From Tachypleus tridentatus (lineage: Eukaryota > Arthropoda > Merostomata > Xiphosura > Limulidae), in assembly GCF_004210375.1 (NCBI RefSeq), contig NC_134837.1, positions 159,691,310 to 159,755,309 of the forward strand: DNA of 64,000 bases, written 5' to 3'. Below, in pieces: positions 1-13,000 of the stretch; position 1 is the first letter of the stretch; each line of letters opens with the position of its first letter. Made by a program: the position numbers and the translations under genes. The notes under the pieces were generated by a model. The model was not told the origin of the DNA and did no database searches. It saw only the letters and a program-made list of their open reading frames with translations.

Positions 1-143
1 AAGCAATCTGTTCATTGTTAGATATTCATCTACCCAGAAGCCAGAATTTAAAACACAGAAAAGATTGCTTGTCCTTAGTCTCTGTCCGTCTGTCTGTGTA
101 GAAGGTTGAATATGTTATATTGGAGCCTTATTGCATCATTGTA

Positions 144-172
144 TCTCAGAATGGCTGGTATGGGTATTTCCA
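144..172 (+). repeat. fragment of palindromic element arm
   Basis: The segment TCTCAGAATGGCTGGTATGG and the following bases match the arm of the foldback element at 62128-62284. Only one arm fragment survives. Confidence 0.5.
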
Positions 173-329
173 ATAAATGTTTTCTCAGATTGTGTTGATT
201 TTTTTAATTTGTAGTAATATCTTGTTTAATTACTTTTCATGTGTTTTTGTTGGCTTTGTGTGTAGTAGTTTAAATTTGTTTGTATCTGATAAGATATTGT
301 TCATTAAATTCTTGCCATTAATTCACTTG

Positions 330-2167
330 TACTCTGGAAGACAAAAAATTTGCATATTGTTTCACACATTTCCAGTGCATGCATAAAATGTCCACTTCGA
401 ATTACAAAACATTTTTATAGTCTATTAACAAATACAAACAAATGGTTTGTAAATAAAGAGCCATCTTCTATGCTTGTATAAAATTTTCTAAAAAACACTT
501 GAATTAAAAGGCAAAAGAAACTATTTGGCCTATCAAGCTATTTATTTTTTTAATCTTAAAATTTGCATACAAAACTACAAAATTTGATATAAAAATTAAA
601 GCTGCATTGGTTGGAATCATAAGTGCCTATAATTGATAATTCTTAAAAAACACTGAAAGTTCATAATATTCTGTATATTCAATACTAAATAACATCGTAA
701 ATCATTAAAAGAACCTCACAATTTTTAATTAGATACCACAGAATTATTATTACATCAATAAAATACATATATATGCCATTAAGTTGCCAAATATTCAACT
801 CGAACATTAAAATTATGTACTTTAGTTACTTTTTGTTTTATATTATTGTTGACACCAGTTGTATAAATAAACCTCAAAATACACAGCAAATATCAGCCTG
901 TTGTGTTATCTAATTATTTGTACATTAAAAATCCTGAAAATCACAAAACGTTACACACAGCTCCGTAAATAAACATAAAACTTAAATGGCAAAAGCATAA
1001 GCATCAGTAGTTCCCTTTGAATTACTGGAAAGAAGAAAACAACAAATTAGGAGCCTAATATATTCTTTATATTACCAATATAAAAAACAGAAAGAATTTT
1101 GGATGACACTGAATATATTGCAAAAACAAAACATGGGTATACAATTATTTTGTATACAAGATTAGTACAGTTTTATCAAAAGATACTTCCGAATATAAGT
1201 ATTTTCCGATTTACAAAATTGTTATATAATTAGACCATAAGTTTAATTAATAAGCTAAGTGCATATGATATATATATATATATATATATAGTGTAAATGC
1301 AACATAAAACAAGTTTACTATTTCATACGAATGTATGGTAAAACTCTTGGCACCTTCAGCATGAGGAAAAATAGTATGTTACTCTCACGGTTTATAATAA
1401 CAATTTTGAAATTTATATGCAAAGGTAAATTAACTATCCCATTAATTTAAATATATTCCTATATGAAACTTTCAAAAATTTTTACTGTAGAGTTTATAAA
1501 TTTAAATTTTTCTTTAACAGTTTAGAATACCCATTATCCTATATAAATGCATTCTCCACTATTCTTTACTGTTCTGTCTAGAGATACATTTGCTTTGTAG
1601 GGCTATCAAAATTCATTCAGAGAAAATTATTGATAACAATACTAAAAATCCATAACTTCAGAAATGCCCGTAGTGATATTCCCATAACCAAAACACTGGT
1701 TATTTTACTGTTAATCAATCACTTATTACTTTTAAAAAGTAAACATGTATGAATTTCCAAGCAAATCTTGAGTAAAATATATTGTAAATTTCTTGAAAAC
1801 TTAACAAAAATAAATTTTAAACTGAAACTTAGAGATTTTACTTTTTCTGTGTGTCATAGCCATCACAGTTGTGAAATATCATCTATGCTTATGGCTATTG
1901 GAGAAAATTATCCAGTTCCTAAATTTACTTTGCCCTAAACATCTTTAAAAAAATGTACTAGCTCTATCTGCATGTTCATGTTATATTAAATATTAAATTT
2001 CTGTTACTAGAATACACCTGTATGTACAATGAAAGAAGTACTAGAAGACTATAGTTGAAAATAATGAATACAAAATATTTCCTTCTAAAATACTATTGTA
2101 ATAAATAAAAAATATTTCTGATAAAATACCAGTAATGTTCCATAAATCTAAAATTTTCAGATTAGCT
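330..2167 (-). other. probable GSKIP 3' UTR and downstream flank
   Basis: AT-rich sequence with no credible ORF. The + strand is richer in C than G here, as it is across the presumed GSKIP unit, while 181-300 has the opposite skew (line 241-300 has about 17 G and 2 C). The transcript therefore probably ends between about 330 and 545. A minus-strand AATAAA (TTTATT on +) at 541-546 is one candidate poly(A) signal. A plus-strand AATAAA at 452-457 could end a convergent gene entering from the left. An (AT)n run lies at about 1270-1291. Confidence 0.35.
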
Positions 2168-2557
2168 TTACTTATTATTCTTATCTTCCATTTCCTTTAT
2201 CTCATTTAACTTGCAAATAAGTGTGTTTCCAAACGTATCTCTATATAATGGACTGTATTTGTCTAAAAGAGCATACGGAGTTTCAAAATAAATGGCATCA
2301 TCACTACAGTCTGTTTCAGCTTTGGAATTGAATTCATTACCAACAACACAGAATCCTCTAGATGACATTTCTACACATAGTTTTTGTCCTTCTTTTGTTT
2401 CAATGTTTAAATATACAGCACTTTCTGTAATGGGAAGAGCTGTCGATATGTGAATTTCTTTGACAGCAAAGCTCACATCTTCAACAACAGCTTGACCTTC
2501 TGCCTCCCATCCTGGTTCATCAAGCATGTCCTTCCCAGTGTTGCTATTATCAACCAT
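2168..2557 (-). CDS. GSKIP: GSK3-beta interaction protein (GSKIP)
   Basis: A 129-residue protein recognised by family features. Residues 24-32 (VVEDVSFAV) lie in the helix that in GSKIP binds the PKA RII subunit. Residues 49-63 hold the YLNIETKEGQKLCVE strand block. Residues 93-117 hold the C-terminal helix (TPYALLDKYSPLYRDTFGN) that contacts GSK3-beta. The human protein is about 139 aa, so this is near full length. The known role is cytosolic: a small scaffold that inhibits GSK3-beta and anchors PKA. I chose the ATG at 2557-2555. The open frame extends upstream to a GTG at 2578, but that lies in presumed 5' UTR. A likely splice acceptor (TTATTATTTTAG) ends at 2590, so the exon would begin at 2589. 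The whole coding region is in one exon with no break. An insertion of a few residues around NSKAETDCSDD separates the two conserved halves. Confidence 0.9.
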   Translation of the reverse strand: MVDNSNTGKDMLDEPGWEAEGQAVVEDVSFAVKEIHISTALPITESAVYLNIETKEGQKLCVEMSSRGFCVVGNEFNSKAETDCSDDAIYFETPYALLDKYSPLYRDTFGNTLICKLNEIKEMEDKNNK

Positions 2558-2589
2558 TATTTGAAGGTTCTTTATCACCTCTTAAAAGA
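2558..2589 (-). other. GSKIP 5' UTR segment and splice acceptor
   Basis: On the minus strand a pyrimidine-rich run ends in TTATTATTTTAG at 2590, just upstream of the coding exon. This implies an intron in the 5' UTR. A strong donor (GCTAA then GTAAGT, last exon base 13629) lies about 11 kb upstream and could be its partner. That pairing is inference; it rests on the donor match and on the strand composition of the intervening DNA. Confidence 0.4.
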
Positions 2590-4562
2590 CTAAAATAATA
2601 AGTTAAGGAATCATTAGTCTACAAGTTTCTTATATTAAATCAACATTTAACACAATAATTACAATCTATGAAAAGAACTGTAAGCCAATTTTTTGTTTTT
2701 ATTAATTTAGCAGTAAATACAGTGTTTTTATGATAAAGTATAACATACAACCACCTCTTAAAACCAAAGTAGACAATTAAGACAAACAATTTGTTCACGA
2801 TAAGAAACAACATATACAGAAAATGAATGCAATCAGTGCAAAGGAAATTCACTGAGGTTATATCGCTCAATAACCCTTGAAAGTACATTCTTGCTTAATA
2901 TACTATAATGATTAAAATCACACACAAATTAATTGTATGATGATATTTTAATAGATTAACTTATCACTTTACAAATGCATATATGTAAAACAGTATGTGA
3001 AAATGTGGAACCTGGCAAGGTCCTCTCATATTTATGTGATTAAACCTCTATTGTACAGGTACAGCTTACTTTTTAAAGTTTTCTTCCTCATAAATCCTGC
3101 ACATATTCTTAACTGAATAATAAACAAAAATAACAGAACAGATATGCCTAACTCTATTACAACACACTACTTACAGTTAGTAATTAAACATATGTACTTC
3201 AGTGTTTCATAACAGTAGCTGAAAATTCCAAGAATTTTCTCATTGCTAAACTTTATTCCACTCATTTCATATTACAGTTACCCTTTATATTATATATAAT
3301 TTCTGATTGAAGTATTTAATATGTATAAACATATATACACACACACACTTCATTGGAGGATGTGGTTTAAAGGTACATTATACTAAAAACTTAAGACAAG
3401 CTACTGCCTACACCATGAAATGGATGGAAATCATATTACAACTCAAAATAATTGTACTACATTTATTTGATAAAGGTACAAGTATGGTGACTTTCAAAAT
3501 GAATGCTGATATTTCTTAATTAACAGATGCAATATTTATAGTATGGAGCTGAATTACTAAAATAAAATAATATTTAATGCATAATAAATTATTGGGTACT
3601 TTTATCATGGATTATAAATGTTTCAAACTTTAAATACAATGTCAGTGCAAGTTTATAAAGTTTACGCATGCTCTTAGAGGATTAGGGTTTTTGTTTTTTT
3701 AATTAGATGTTAAACAATACTGTACACGTTGAAACTGACAATGATGACTTCAAAATCCAACTGTACATACATCTTAGCAATTTGATGTTTGTATTCCAGA
3801 ATATTTTTAAATGCACCAAAACATTACTAAACTATGGAATAATATTTAAATAACATAAAATACCTTTTTGCTATTTACACCATACAAAAACTGACCAAAC
3901 ATTTGTTGAAAAACATTATACAAGTTAAAACCAACATAAAGTGTTAAACCAGTCACAAAAAAAGAGAAGTTTATGTTTTTAGCACCATATTCATCCTTTA
4001 GGTTTAGCCAACCATTTCTGACTTGAAGGAAAATTCTAACAAAACACTAGTACTTACAGTAAACAGTTATGTAAAATGATAGATGAATAGTTTTTGTTGC
4101 TACTTTTATAGTTATGTCTATTTCAGATTACATACTATACACGTACACTTGTATGACAAAGATTCTTTTGTGTTATTCTACAGATGCATTTCACACTGTG
4201 TGTTATTCTATGGTACCTTAGTTTTCATACCTTTCTATATTCATGAACATATAGTATGATCAGTATTCACATGTGCACCTCACTTGGTTGCTAGATAAAA
4301 CATATGATATACGTAGGAGCAATAATTTGTGTTGGGGCTTTTAGTAGTCTCATGAACATGCAAGACATCTCAGATGACTGAGCAGTTTATATATTAGTGA
4401 AAAAAAAACAAATTACTTTTAGTACAGCTTCAAGTACAGCAAGGCTAACACATAATACACTAATAAACAAAGCACAATGAATGAATATTATATTTTGATA
4501 TGATAAGTTTGTAAGCAGCATCATTAGTGTAAGTGTTAGCATATTGAAAGAGAGAGAGAGAG

Positions 4563-4623
<61 letters not shown>

Positions 4624-4940
4624 ATTTATTTATTATAACCATAAACGTTTAAGTTAAAAAAAAACATTAAAATTAAACAAATTATGCTGCATTTTTTAAA
4701 AAAAGAGCTTACTGTACAAGCTACAACACAGGAAGATGAATGACTTGGCAAATTTAACTAGTTAAAGTGTAAGATAGAAATCGTAAAAGGAAAGGTAATT
4801 TACTCTGGTAAGAATAGGTAACAGTGTTTTCCTCAAAATGGAGCAGTTGGAACAAAACAGCATGTACAAAACATATGACTAATGGGATTAGAATAATTGT
4901 ACAATAAACAAATATAGGAGAAATGGAAAATACTTAACTG
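2590..4940. other. AT-rich presumed intron, nothing recognised
   Basis: No coding potential stands out. An (AC)n patch lies near 3337-3350 and a compound microsatellite at 4548-4620. The strand skew matches the rest of the presumed GSKIP intron. Confidence 0.4.
4548..4635. repeat. compound microsatellite (GA)n(TG)n(TTTA)n
   Basis: About nine GA units run directly into about 26 TG units and then TTTATTTATTTATTA. This is a long, pure repeat likely to vary in length between individuals. Confidence 0.95.
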
Positions 4941-6680
4941 TTTTCACAGGTAGCCCAAGACTTCAGAAGAAAGGAGTGGGTTGAAATTAACACCAACCTA
5001 TCTCTATGAGAAAGAATACAAGAAGCATCCAAGGAACAAACCTCGAACTATGATAAGTAGAAGCAAGGGGAAGGAGTAAATGCATCTTGAAAGACAAATT
5101 ATACAAGTAACAAATCTTACTTGTTAGATTACTAAACAAGTCATCATTTATATGGTGTTAAGAACTAACCTCTCTCCAAGTTAAGCATCTATGGCAAGAT
5201 GGAAGCCTGACAGAAGGTGAGTTCTATACCAAGAGATGCATTGGAGCAATTAAGCCACCATGACAAAGGGATGTTAAAAGGAAGGTAGAGATGCAAGGTT
5301 AGATAAGAGAACACATCTTCCAATGATCCCCCAGTATGAATGACTGATAGCAATCAAGGCTTCTAGGGAAAAAAAATAAAAGTACCCACATGTAAAACAG
5401 ACACGTCTTGAACAACAAAGTTTCCATTTTATAACTACACAAGGGATATGACTGAGACCACCTATGTTGGAATTAAAAAAAAACTCACAGGTGGACAAGG
5501 AACAGTAGAGGTGACTTGAAACCTAGACCAGCCAGTCCAAACAAAAAGGCATCTTGAAAAACAAAAGGTAGTAATTACCAATTCCTGTTGAGACAGAATC
5601 GAGAGAAATCAGAAAAACAAAATATTGAAAATGAAGGCCCAGAAATTGCACAAAACAAGTAGAGGTATGCATGATCTGGCCAAAAACAAATGAATAAATG
5701 GATTAGGTAGGCCAAAGGGAAAGGCACAGAACTGGGATTTGAAGGCCCAGGAAATGCATGCACTAAATAAAGAAATATATGATCTCAGTGAAAACATAAA
5801 TAGATGAAGCTAAGCCATAGCGAAAAAACACAAAACTGAAAGCCATAACCATTGAGAACAAAATGGAAGAAATATAAGATCCAGGGCAAATGGGAATGTG
5901 AGGAAAAGCATTTGAAATGTCCAACCTCAGTAAGCACAACAAAAGAAACAGGGCCAAATTCAAACTAAAAAAGTCATCCTTGTTGAACAGAGGATCAATT
6001 TGAAGGTAATTCAGAAAAGTTACTGACAGGGTGCCAAACTTCAACCTCATAGATATAATGAGAAAAAGATAAGAATAAAAGTTCTAAGTGGGATGAGAAA
6101 CAGGTTTTATAACTCCTACCATCAATAAAGAAGACACTATATCCTGAAGATAATGAAGATGCAGAGGATTATTAAGAAGAGCACAGGAAGGACAACAATG
6201 AGAAAGATGAGATGCAGCATAAAAGAGGAGAGAGTCATCATGAAAGAAAACAAACATTCAGAGCCCCACAATTCCTGGAGAAGGAAAAAAACAGAGGATG
6301 GTAGAGTTGCAGAGGAAGACTCTTGCAAGACTAGAACCTAGTATCAACTCCAATAAGAGCCATGATAGTTAGGGATGATGAACAGAAATTAGAGAACAAG
6401 AAACAGGAAAGGGGTAGCTTGATGTGACTCCCAAGAATGAGTTTGGAGCCAGAGGTATCTATGGACCAGCAAAATGGAAAACCGAGGGTTCAATAGATGG
6501 TTGCAGGTGTCAACCAAAGCCTGGGGTTTCAAAAAAGTTTAAAATATCTCCAAAGACCAGGTCTCTAAGCAAATGGGTGAAATAGAGATTATGCATATAA
6601 GAAGATGAAATGCAAACACCTAACTGAGGAGATTACAAGAAAAAAAAAAGAACTAGGTTGAAATAGAGACAGAAGAGAGA
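4940..6680. repeat. purine-rich degenerate minisatellite tract
   Basis: The + strand is strongly enriched in A and G and low in T. Related motifs recur roughly every 100-108 bp: GAAGGCCCAG at 5633 and 5741, then GAAAGCCATA at about 5838, each followed by similar AAATG/ACAAAA/ATGATCTxG stretches. Minus-strand frames here are open only because of the bias (Phe, Leu, Ser and Pro rich) and match no family I know. It could be an old tandem array or a biased intron segment. Confidence 0.45.
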
Positions 6681-7199
6681 GAAGTTGAAACTGGCTCACA
6701 GCTGTCTTCACAGATCATGCAATTGACTATAGTATTGTTGGCTACTTGATCACCTACAGTACTTACAGTTGTTTCTTACAAAAATAGAGTTAGAGATACT
6801 GTTGTAATTGTATTTAGGCCTTATTACTATTTTTTAAATTTATATTTCTTGAATAGACATAACAGTTTGCATCAATTCTCAAGGCTTATCATATTATGCA
6901 GTGCATGAGAAGTTTGCTGAAGGGTTGTGCATGTTTGCCAGAGACACTGTAGTATGCCTCAAGAGCACTGGTGACTTGTGTAGAGATGCATAAGTGGTAA
7001 AGGTCAAAAGAAGGAAATAAAACGTTGAAAATTAACTACACATAAAAAAGAGACAGACTGAAATTACAAATATAAATCAAAAATATTTTAAAGATATTCT
7101 ACAAAAAAAACTAAAAGGTATGTTTTTGTTTTCCTATTTTCTAGTTTTAATCATTTCACTGCATTATATGTTGATGATAATAGCTCCAATTAGTGATTT

Positions 7200-7245
7200 A
7201 CTATATATATAGACACACACACACACATATATATATATACACACT
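7200..7245. repeat. (AC)n/(AT)n microsatellite
   Basis: TATATATATAGACACACACACACACATATATATATATACACAC-type alternating purine-pyrimidine run. Confidence 0.9.
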
Positions 7246-7569
7246 ATTTTAACAGTTAAAAATATTCAAATTATAAAAATCAAACTTTTCAGTTTAGCCT
7301 AAGAAAACTTCAGTGAAATAAAACAGCTAAAATTTTACATGCTATAACACAGTATGAAACAAATTTGCACCTATTGCTGTTCATTTTAGCTCTACAAGAA
7401 ACAGTTAATGTGATCTCACACTATGATTTATTACTTTTGAAGCAAGAATTACTGCTTCAATGGGTACAAAGTACATCATAAAAATATGAAATTAAAGGGA
7501 AACATCTGAAAAAGGTAAACAACTTGACCTGTTAAAGAAAATAATTTGAAAAATTCTGAGCAATACTGC

Positions 7570-8290
7570 AGTCAATGCAGAATGAAAAATAACGTATTGG
7601 GTCTATCTCAGCTGTTCCATCCTCTAGCCTAAATAAAAATAATTAATAAAAAAAACTTAAAGCTAGTCCTTATAATTCATATACTTAAAGCTTTTTCTTA
7701 AACTCACTTAAACTTACTGCCTCTACAGCACCCAAATTCCAACCACCCTGTTAGAAAAATGAAACTGTCTTAGCTGAAGATGACTCCTACTCAACCAAAA
7801 CTTATACATGTCCCTACTCCAACTATTCTCACTGTTAAACATGAAAAAAAGTAATGAATCAACACTATCAATTACCTTTACCCTCTTTAACATCTCAATC
7901 ATATCCTCTCTAACTTCCTTTTCAAAAGAAACAAATTCCAAGAGATCCTAACCTTTCCTTGTATGACAACCCCCTCTATCCTATGCACCATTCTAGTAAC
8001 CCTTTTTTCAACCCTTTTTGAGATTGCAATGTCATTGCTAAGATAAGCAGCCCAAGACTGAACACAATATTCCAAATGTGGGCTAACCTTGTTAAGTGAC
8101 CTAAACAAAAGAAATTATAACTTCTTTAGAGTTGTATTCAATCTAAAATCTCATTTGCCCTACCATCAGTAACAGCACACCCACAAATAGCTCTAGAGAA
8201 TAAACGACTATTACACTGAGACCCCGTTCCTTCGTAACACTATTAAGGATTTTCCCATCCAAATTTTCATTTCACTGTATATTGATAATC
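7570..8290 (-). pseudogene. LINE reverse transcriptase C-terminal relic (LINE C)
   Basis: Read on the minus strand, frames pieced across frameshifts give the conserved C-terminus of non-LTR retrotransposon ORF2. The order is a PHLEYCVQSWAAYL block (8000-8080), a KRVTRMVHRIEG-like block, then REDMIEMLKRVKVIDSV (7850-7920) and a KFWLSRSHLQLRQFHFSNRVV tail (7745-7820). The tail matches that of the relic at 14690-16390, so both are the same family (CR1/Jockey-like). It is 5' truncated, as is common for LINEs, and broken by several stops. The apparent ORFs at 7723-7941 and 7899-8108 are pieces of it. Confidence 0.75.
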
Positions 8291-9141
8291 TTTCTATGGT
8301 TAGTGTTATAATACATAAAATAGTAGATATAGTTTTGTATGCAAAAACATTAACTTTTTATATCGGATGGTTGAGAAAGTTATGAAAATAAAATATGATG
8401 ACTAAAATGAAAATAAATATTTTTACTCATAGCACAAAAATCACTTTCACTCAGACTGATTCAATAAAGGCTGTAAATTAATAAAAGACAAAGCTTTATT
8501 ATAATACTTTAATAAAAACATTAATTTTTTTTTTAAAGTAATGTACTTTTAACATTTATTAAAAAGTTGAAAAATTTCATAAGATACATTTAGTAAATTC
8601 AAATTCATGGTAGGTATTGTTTCATAATTAAAAGTTTGGTCAAACTGATCAACTTGCTTATTATATAGAGGTGACTGATGTTGGAACTCAAAGGATAATC
8701 AAGTAAGCAATATTAGTTTTTCCAATTATTAGATTTCAATTATTCTAAATTTTGAGTTCCATGTCAGGATAGTTAATTACTCTAAAGTAATTGATTATTG
8801 AGCCTAATGTATGGACAAAATTCAAATTCCACTAATGGCTCAGCTCTAATAATGTTACCAGTTCACATCACTGATACAAATACAGGCTTTTAAATGTAAC
8901 ATTACATGAAGCTCCAAGATTATGATGCATGAAGAAATGGAATATGTGTGCACTAATTCATTATTTGTAACATCCATTCTTTATTTTGAGAATATGGGAA
9001 ATTTTTAAACATTCAAAACATGATTTAAACTACTTAAACTAAATGTCAATCCAACAATCCATCTATAGTATCTCTTTCTAGTATTTTCGTCATCTTATTA
9101 AAAGCAAGAGAAGCAAAACAGCATGTGGTACTTCAACTGAG
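8291..9141. other. AT-rich spacer, nothing recognised
   Basis: No ORF, repeat family or structured element seen, apart from A and T homopolymers. Confidence 0.4.
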
Positions 9142-9152
9142 GCATCATTAGA
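9142..9152 (+). repeat. left target-site duplication of 875-bp retroposon
   Basis: GCATCATTAGA, repeated exactly at 10028-10038. Confidence 0.85.
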
Positions 9153-10027
9153 TTGGTTGGTTGGTTGATTTGGTGTTTTATGGCACAGAGCAGCTAGGCT
9201 ATCTGCACCAAACATCAAGTAAAAAGTTAAAATTAAATTTAGTAAAATTCATAAAAGGAAATTAAGATAAAACAAAAAGTTTAAAAAACATAAATAGCAT
9301 AAAACCAATGTTTACATCTAGTCTCCAGCTGTAAGAGAAAACTACAGGAATCAAAAATTTTTTTACTGACTTTGGAGAGCTAGCAAGTCCCTCTAATCAC
9401 TTTTGAATGAAAAAGGGAGACATTTGCACTAAAGGTTTGTCCAAAAGAGAATGTAGTACAAGAAACTAAGGTACAACAGGTGTTACAGATGTTGAAAATT
9501 GCTGTTCGGAATCTTCAAGATATGGTCATTTACCTATGGACTGTTTTTCATTATTTTATTTAAGTTTTTATTTGGAGGATCCATAATAAAAAAAGGAATA
9601 TTTTGGTGCCCACTGAACCCATCCACCATGAAACCCTATGAGGGGACACACTACAATACCAAACAAGGACACTGCAGCAATGCCAGGGTTTCATGAGCAC
9701 TATACCCAAACACCAGCATCAGATACAGTATCTATAACTCCTGTTCAGAACATCCAACACTGGTACTTGGTTGACCCTAGCCCAAGCGAACCCTCTGACT
9801 GATTCAAGGAGAGCCACCCCAAGACCATCCATCTACAGGAATTCAAGGCTGAAGTGGTGTGTTAGGGTTGGACCCTTCAACGACCAAGATCCTCTCCTCC
9901 CCTTCACAGGTTACCACACACAGCAAACACATGGATGGATGTTTAGATCCCAGAGGAGATAAACTGACAGAACAAAACTTTCCCTGGAAGGTCCCCTGAC
10001 CACGTACAGGAATCCACACTGAGGGGA
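9153..10027 (-). mobile_element. 875-bp retroposon with (AACC)n-type tail
   Basis: The block is framed by a perfect 11-bp direct repeat, so it inserted as one unit. Its left edge on + is TTGGTTGGTTGGTTG followed by TTTGGTGTTTTATGGCACAG. Read on the minus strand this gives a 3' end of CCATAAAACACCAAATC plus AACC repeats, the kind of simple-repeat tail left by target-primed reverse transcription. The right half (9600-10025) is much richer in GC than its surroundings. No frame longer than about 65 codons survives: those at 9771-9962 (+) and 9843-10034 (-) overlap and match no family I know. I see no tRNA-like box A/box B head. It is either a non-autonomous retroposon or the 3' end of an unidentified LINE. 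From memory the tail motif recurs in horseshoe crab sequence, unverified. Confidence 0.7.
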
Positions 10028-10038
10028 GCATCATTAGA
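10028..10038 (+). repeat. right target-site duplication of 875-bp retroposon
   Basis: GCATCATTAGA, identical to 9142-9152. Confidence 0.85.
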
Positions 10039-13000
10039 ATGATTTACATGACATTAACCTTCTTGTTCCTCAAAATTTTCGTAACTGTAAATAGAATCAA
10101 AACTAAATTGCTCTTTTGACCACAACTAAACAAACCAAATTTAACATCAGTATTCCCCTCACCTAAGGCATAAATCCTTTATAATAATCCAAATGCACTG
10201 TTTAACACTTCATAGTATTAAATCTCAATTATCCATGATCTGACCAATTAAACTGTAAAGGATCTTTTGGGTGAGAAAAGCATTATTAAAAAAAATTAAT
10301 TCATCAGTATCATTAGAAAATGCAGGATTATATACCACAGCCTAAAACAATGCATTATTCATTAACCTATACTAAAAACTTGTGGATAAAAGCAAAGCAG
10401 AAAATGTTATAACACATCAACCACACTACATCTGAGATATCCAGTGTCATCAAGGTCTTTCACTCACTGTTAAAGCTTAAACCTTATCAGGTCAGCTAAA
10501 ATACAGGACTCAGTAGTGGTCCAGGCATTACATGATATATTTTTAACACCTGTTATTCACTTAAATATATTAATTAACTTTACTACCATTCAGCAGAATT
10601 GGCAACAAGCTAGCTGTATTCTCATTTCAAGAGCAAGTCAAGCAACCACACCACGAATAAAAAAAAAAAAAGCTACATTTGAAATTCTTACAACCTGTTA
10701 GTGAAAGTAAAGACTATATGTTGTCTACACTATATCTGCTATACCTAGTAACAATGAGATCTTTTACTTACCAGGACTCATCAGGCAGGTTGGGATAACA
10801 CTGATCAACAAAACTATCAAAACAGACCATATGTCTGAGAACTCCACACTAGTCCCCCCCCCAAACAGAAAAATTGGCATCTACCAACACTTTTTGCTTT
10901 TTATAACTAAGCTAGTTTTCTATCTACTTAACATTTCCACCAAACCCATACATATATTACCTACACATCAGAGAGTTTACTGAAGATCAAAATGTAAACA
11001 TATTGTACATCAGCCAGTATGCCCTCAACCAGCAAAGGTGAAGAACCTATCAAAACCGTGAAAATGATAATTTCTAATTAAATACTAATTTTACAAATTA
11101 TTTTTTAAATTATTCTGAAAATAAATTTCAATACTTTCTTAACAACATCAGTTAAATTAATAAGTCTACACATTATATCTACATGTAGTTCCTCCTTATA
11201 CCCTTTTGAAAATATCAATCATATTACAGGCTTCTAGTTATTAGGAATTTCCACAGTATTAATACACCTTACAAAAAGATTTGTCAGAATCCTCCCTATA
11301 TTTTTGAAAACTTTGCAATGATTTTTATTTTCTTAAAATAAATCTAATCAATGCTACGTGTTTTGTTCTCAAGAAGTCTCTCAAACTTCTCCAAAACAGC
11401 TACTTATTCAACACAAACAAAAATTAAAAGAAAAACCTCAAGATACCCTTAAAGAAACTGATCAATTTAATATTCTCTTCCTAATCTTCATTAACAAAAA
11501 CACTTCTTAAAAATTGGTCTGCACTATAGATATTACTTTCTTACACAAAAGTTCTTTTCAAAAGTCCTTAAAGTCTAATATTTTCCTCAACTACTTTTAA
11601 ATAGAGGCTGACCATTTGAATCAAATTTTATATTTCAAAACAAGAAACTTTCAAAATTTATCTTTAACTTAACGTGTTTTTTTTTGGGTTCTTTCCTCTT
11701 ATCTCTAGAAGACTTAAGATTTGCATGTTCCATTTCAAAAATTATTTTTGTTTAAATTTTTAAAAAACAAAATAAGCATTTTCTGCCAAAGACAGTTAGT
11801 TCAGGCAATGCTATCAAGGTGACTGTTGTTATATGATATATGATCAATAGCAGCACTTAGTCTTATGAAAATAAATATATTTAGCCACCATTTCGTAGTG
11901 CAAATAGTAGTAAAGTCATGTTAAGCATACCTGGGCTGGCTCCTAGATCTGACAGTATTTGCCAAGGCCTGGTTTAGGACTAAAAACTGGAAAATAATCT
12001 CTTACCTTCCAAAAGAAGTACACAAAAACAAACATACAAAATTTACTATGTTTATAACTGAAAAACTGGCAAAGGATTTCATATCTTCCAAAACAGGTAC
12101 ATGAAAATCATGAAGTTACAGAGCTTGAAGACACTTTGATTGTATAGTGGTGAAGTAAAAGCTTTTTCTGTTCCTTTTTGAATTTGTCATTTTGCCTGGT
12201 TTATTGTTGTTGTCTCTACATCTTCAGTACCTTTGTACTTCTTGTCTTCAATTATGTTGATTTTTATACTTAATTCTTTAAATATTACATCTCCTTTAAC
12301 TCATCTCTTAAATTCCTGGCTTATTTATAGATCTATTTTCAATTTTCTACAAATTTTCAATTGTTTTTTATCTAATTTTCTGCTTCTTCTTAAAATTTAG
12401 TCAAAGTTTTATTTTATTTTTGACTTACTGACATAATAAAATAAAGAGAATGTAATATTATATCTTAAACTTACCAGGATTTTAGTAATAGGTATATCAT
12501 TATTAGCAATACACATTTTCCATGTCCATCTTTTAAGCAAATTCTGTTCATTATTCAGTAATTCATATTGGTTCCATACAAAAGTGTGCAATTGCTTGAA
12601 ATGTTCTTTCTTGTGGTATTATTAGCATTAAAATTAATATTTCTTAAATCCTTAAAAAGAAAATATTTATTTCACTGTTTATTACTTTATGGATAGTGCA
12701 GTCAGTCTTTACTGCATATAAGTCATCTAATCGTTCATTTACACAGTTAATAAAAATAAAACCTTCACATTTATTCTTTCAAATCTTTTCATAAACAATT
12801 AACTTACTATTAGTGTGAAGGCTTCATGGCCACAAACACATTTTTGTACAGGTAATTACATTACTTGATGCCAAACTTCACCCAAATTTTTCATATGGTT
12901 TAAACTTATATATTAGGTTTTACACAATACAGTAGCCAGTTATTCAGTCTCTTAAATCTGTTTTAAGATCCCCCTTCCTTTTATCTGACCTATAGCCTAA

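Noticed and set aside
2558-2578. GSKIP start at GTG 2578
   Set aside because: GTG is not a usual nuclear start, and an ATG lies seven codons further in at the expected place.
5575-6328. Several minus-strand open frames of 60-95 codons
   Set aside because: They follow from the strong purine bias of the + strand. The Phe/Leu/Ser/Pro-rich products match nothing and overlap in different frames.
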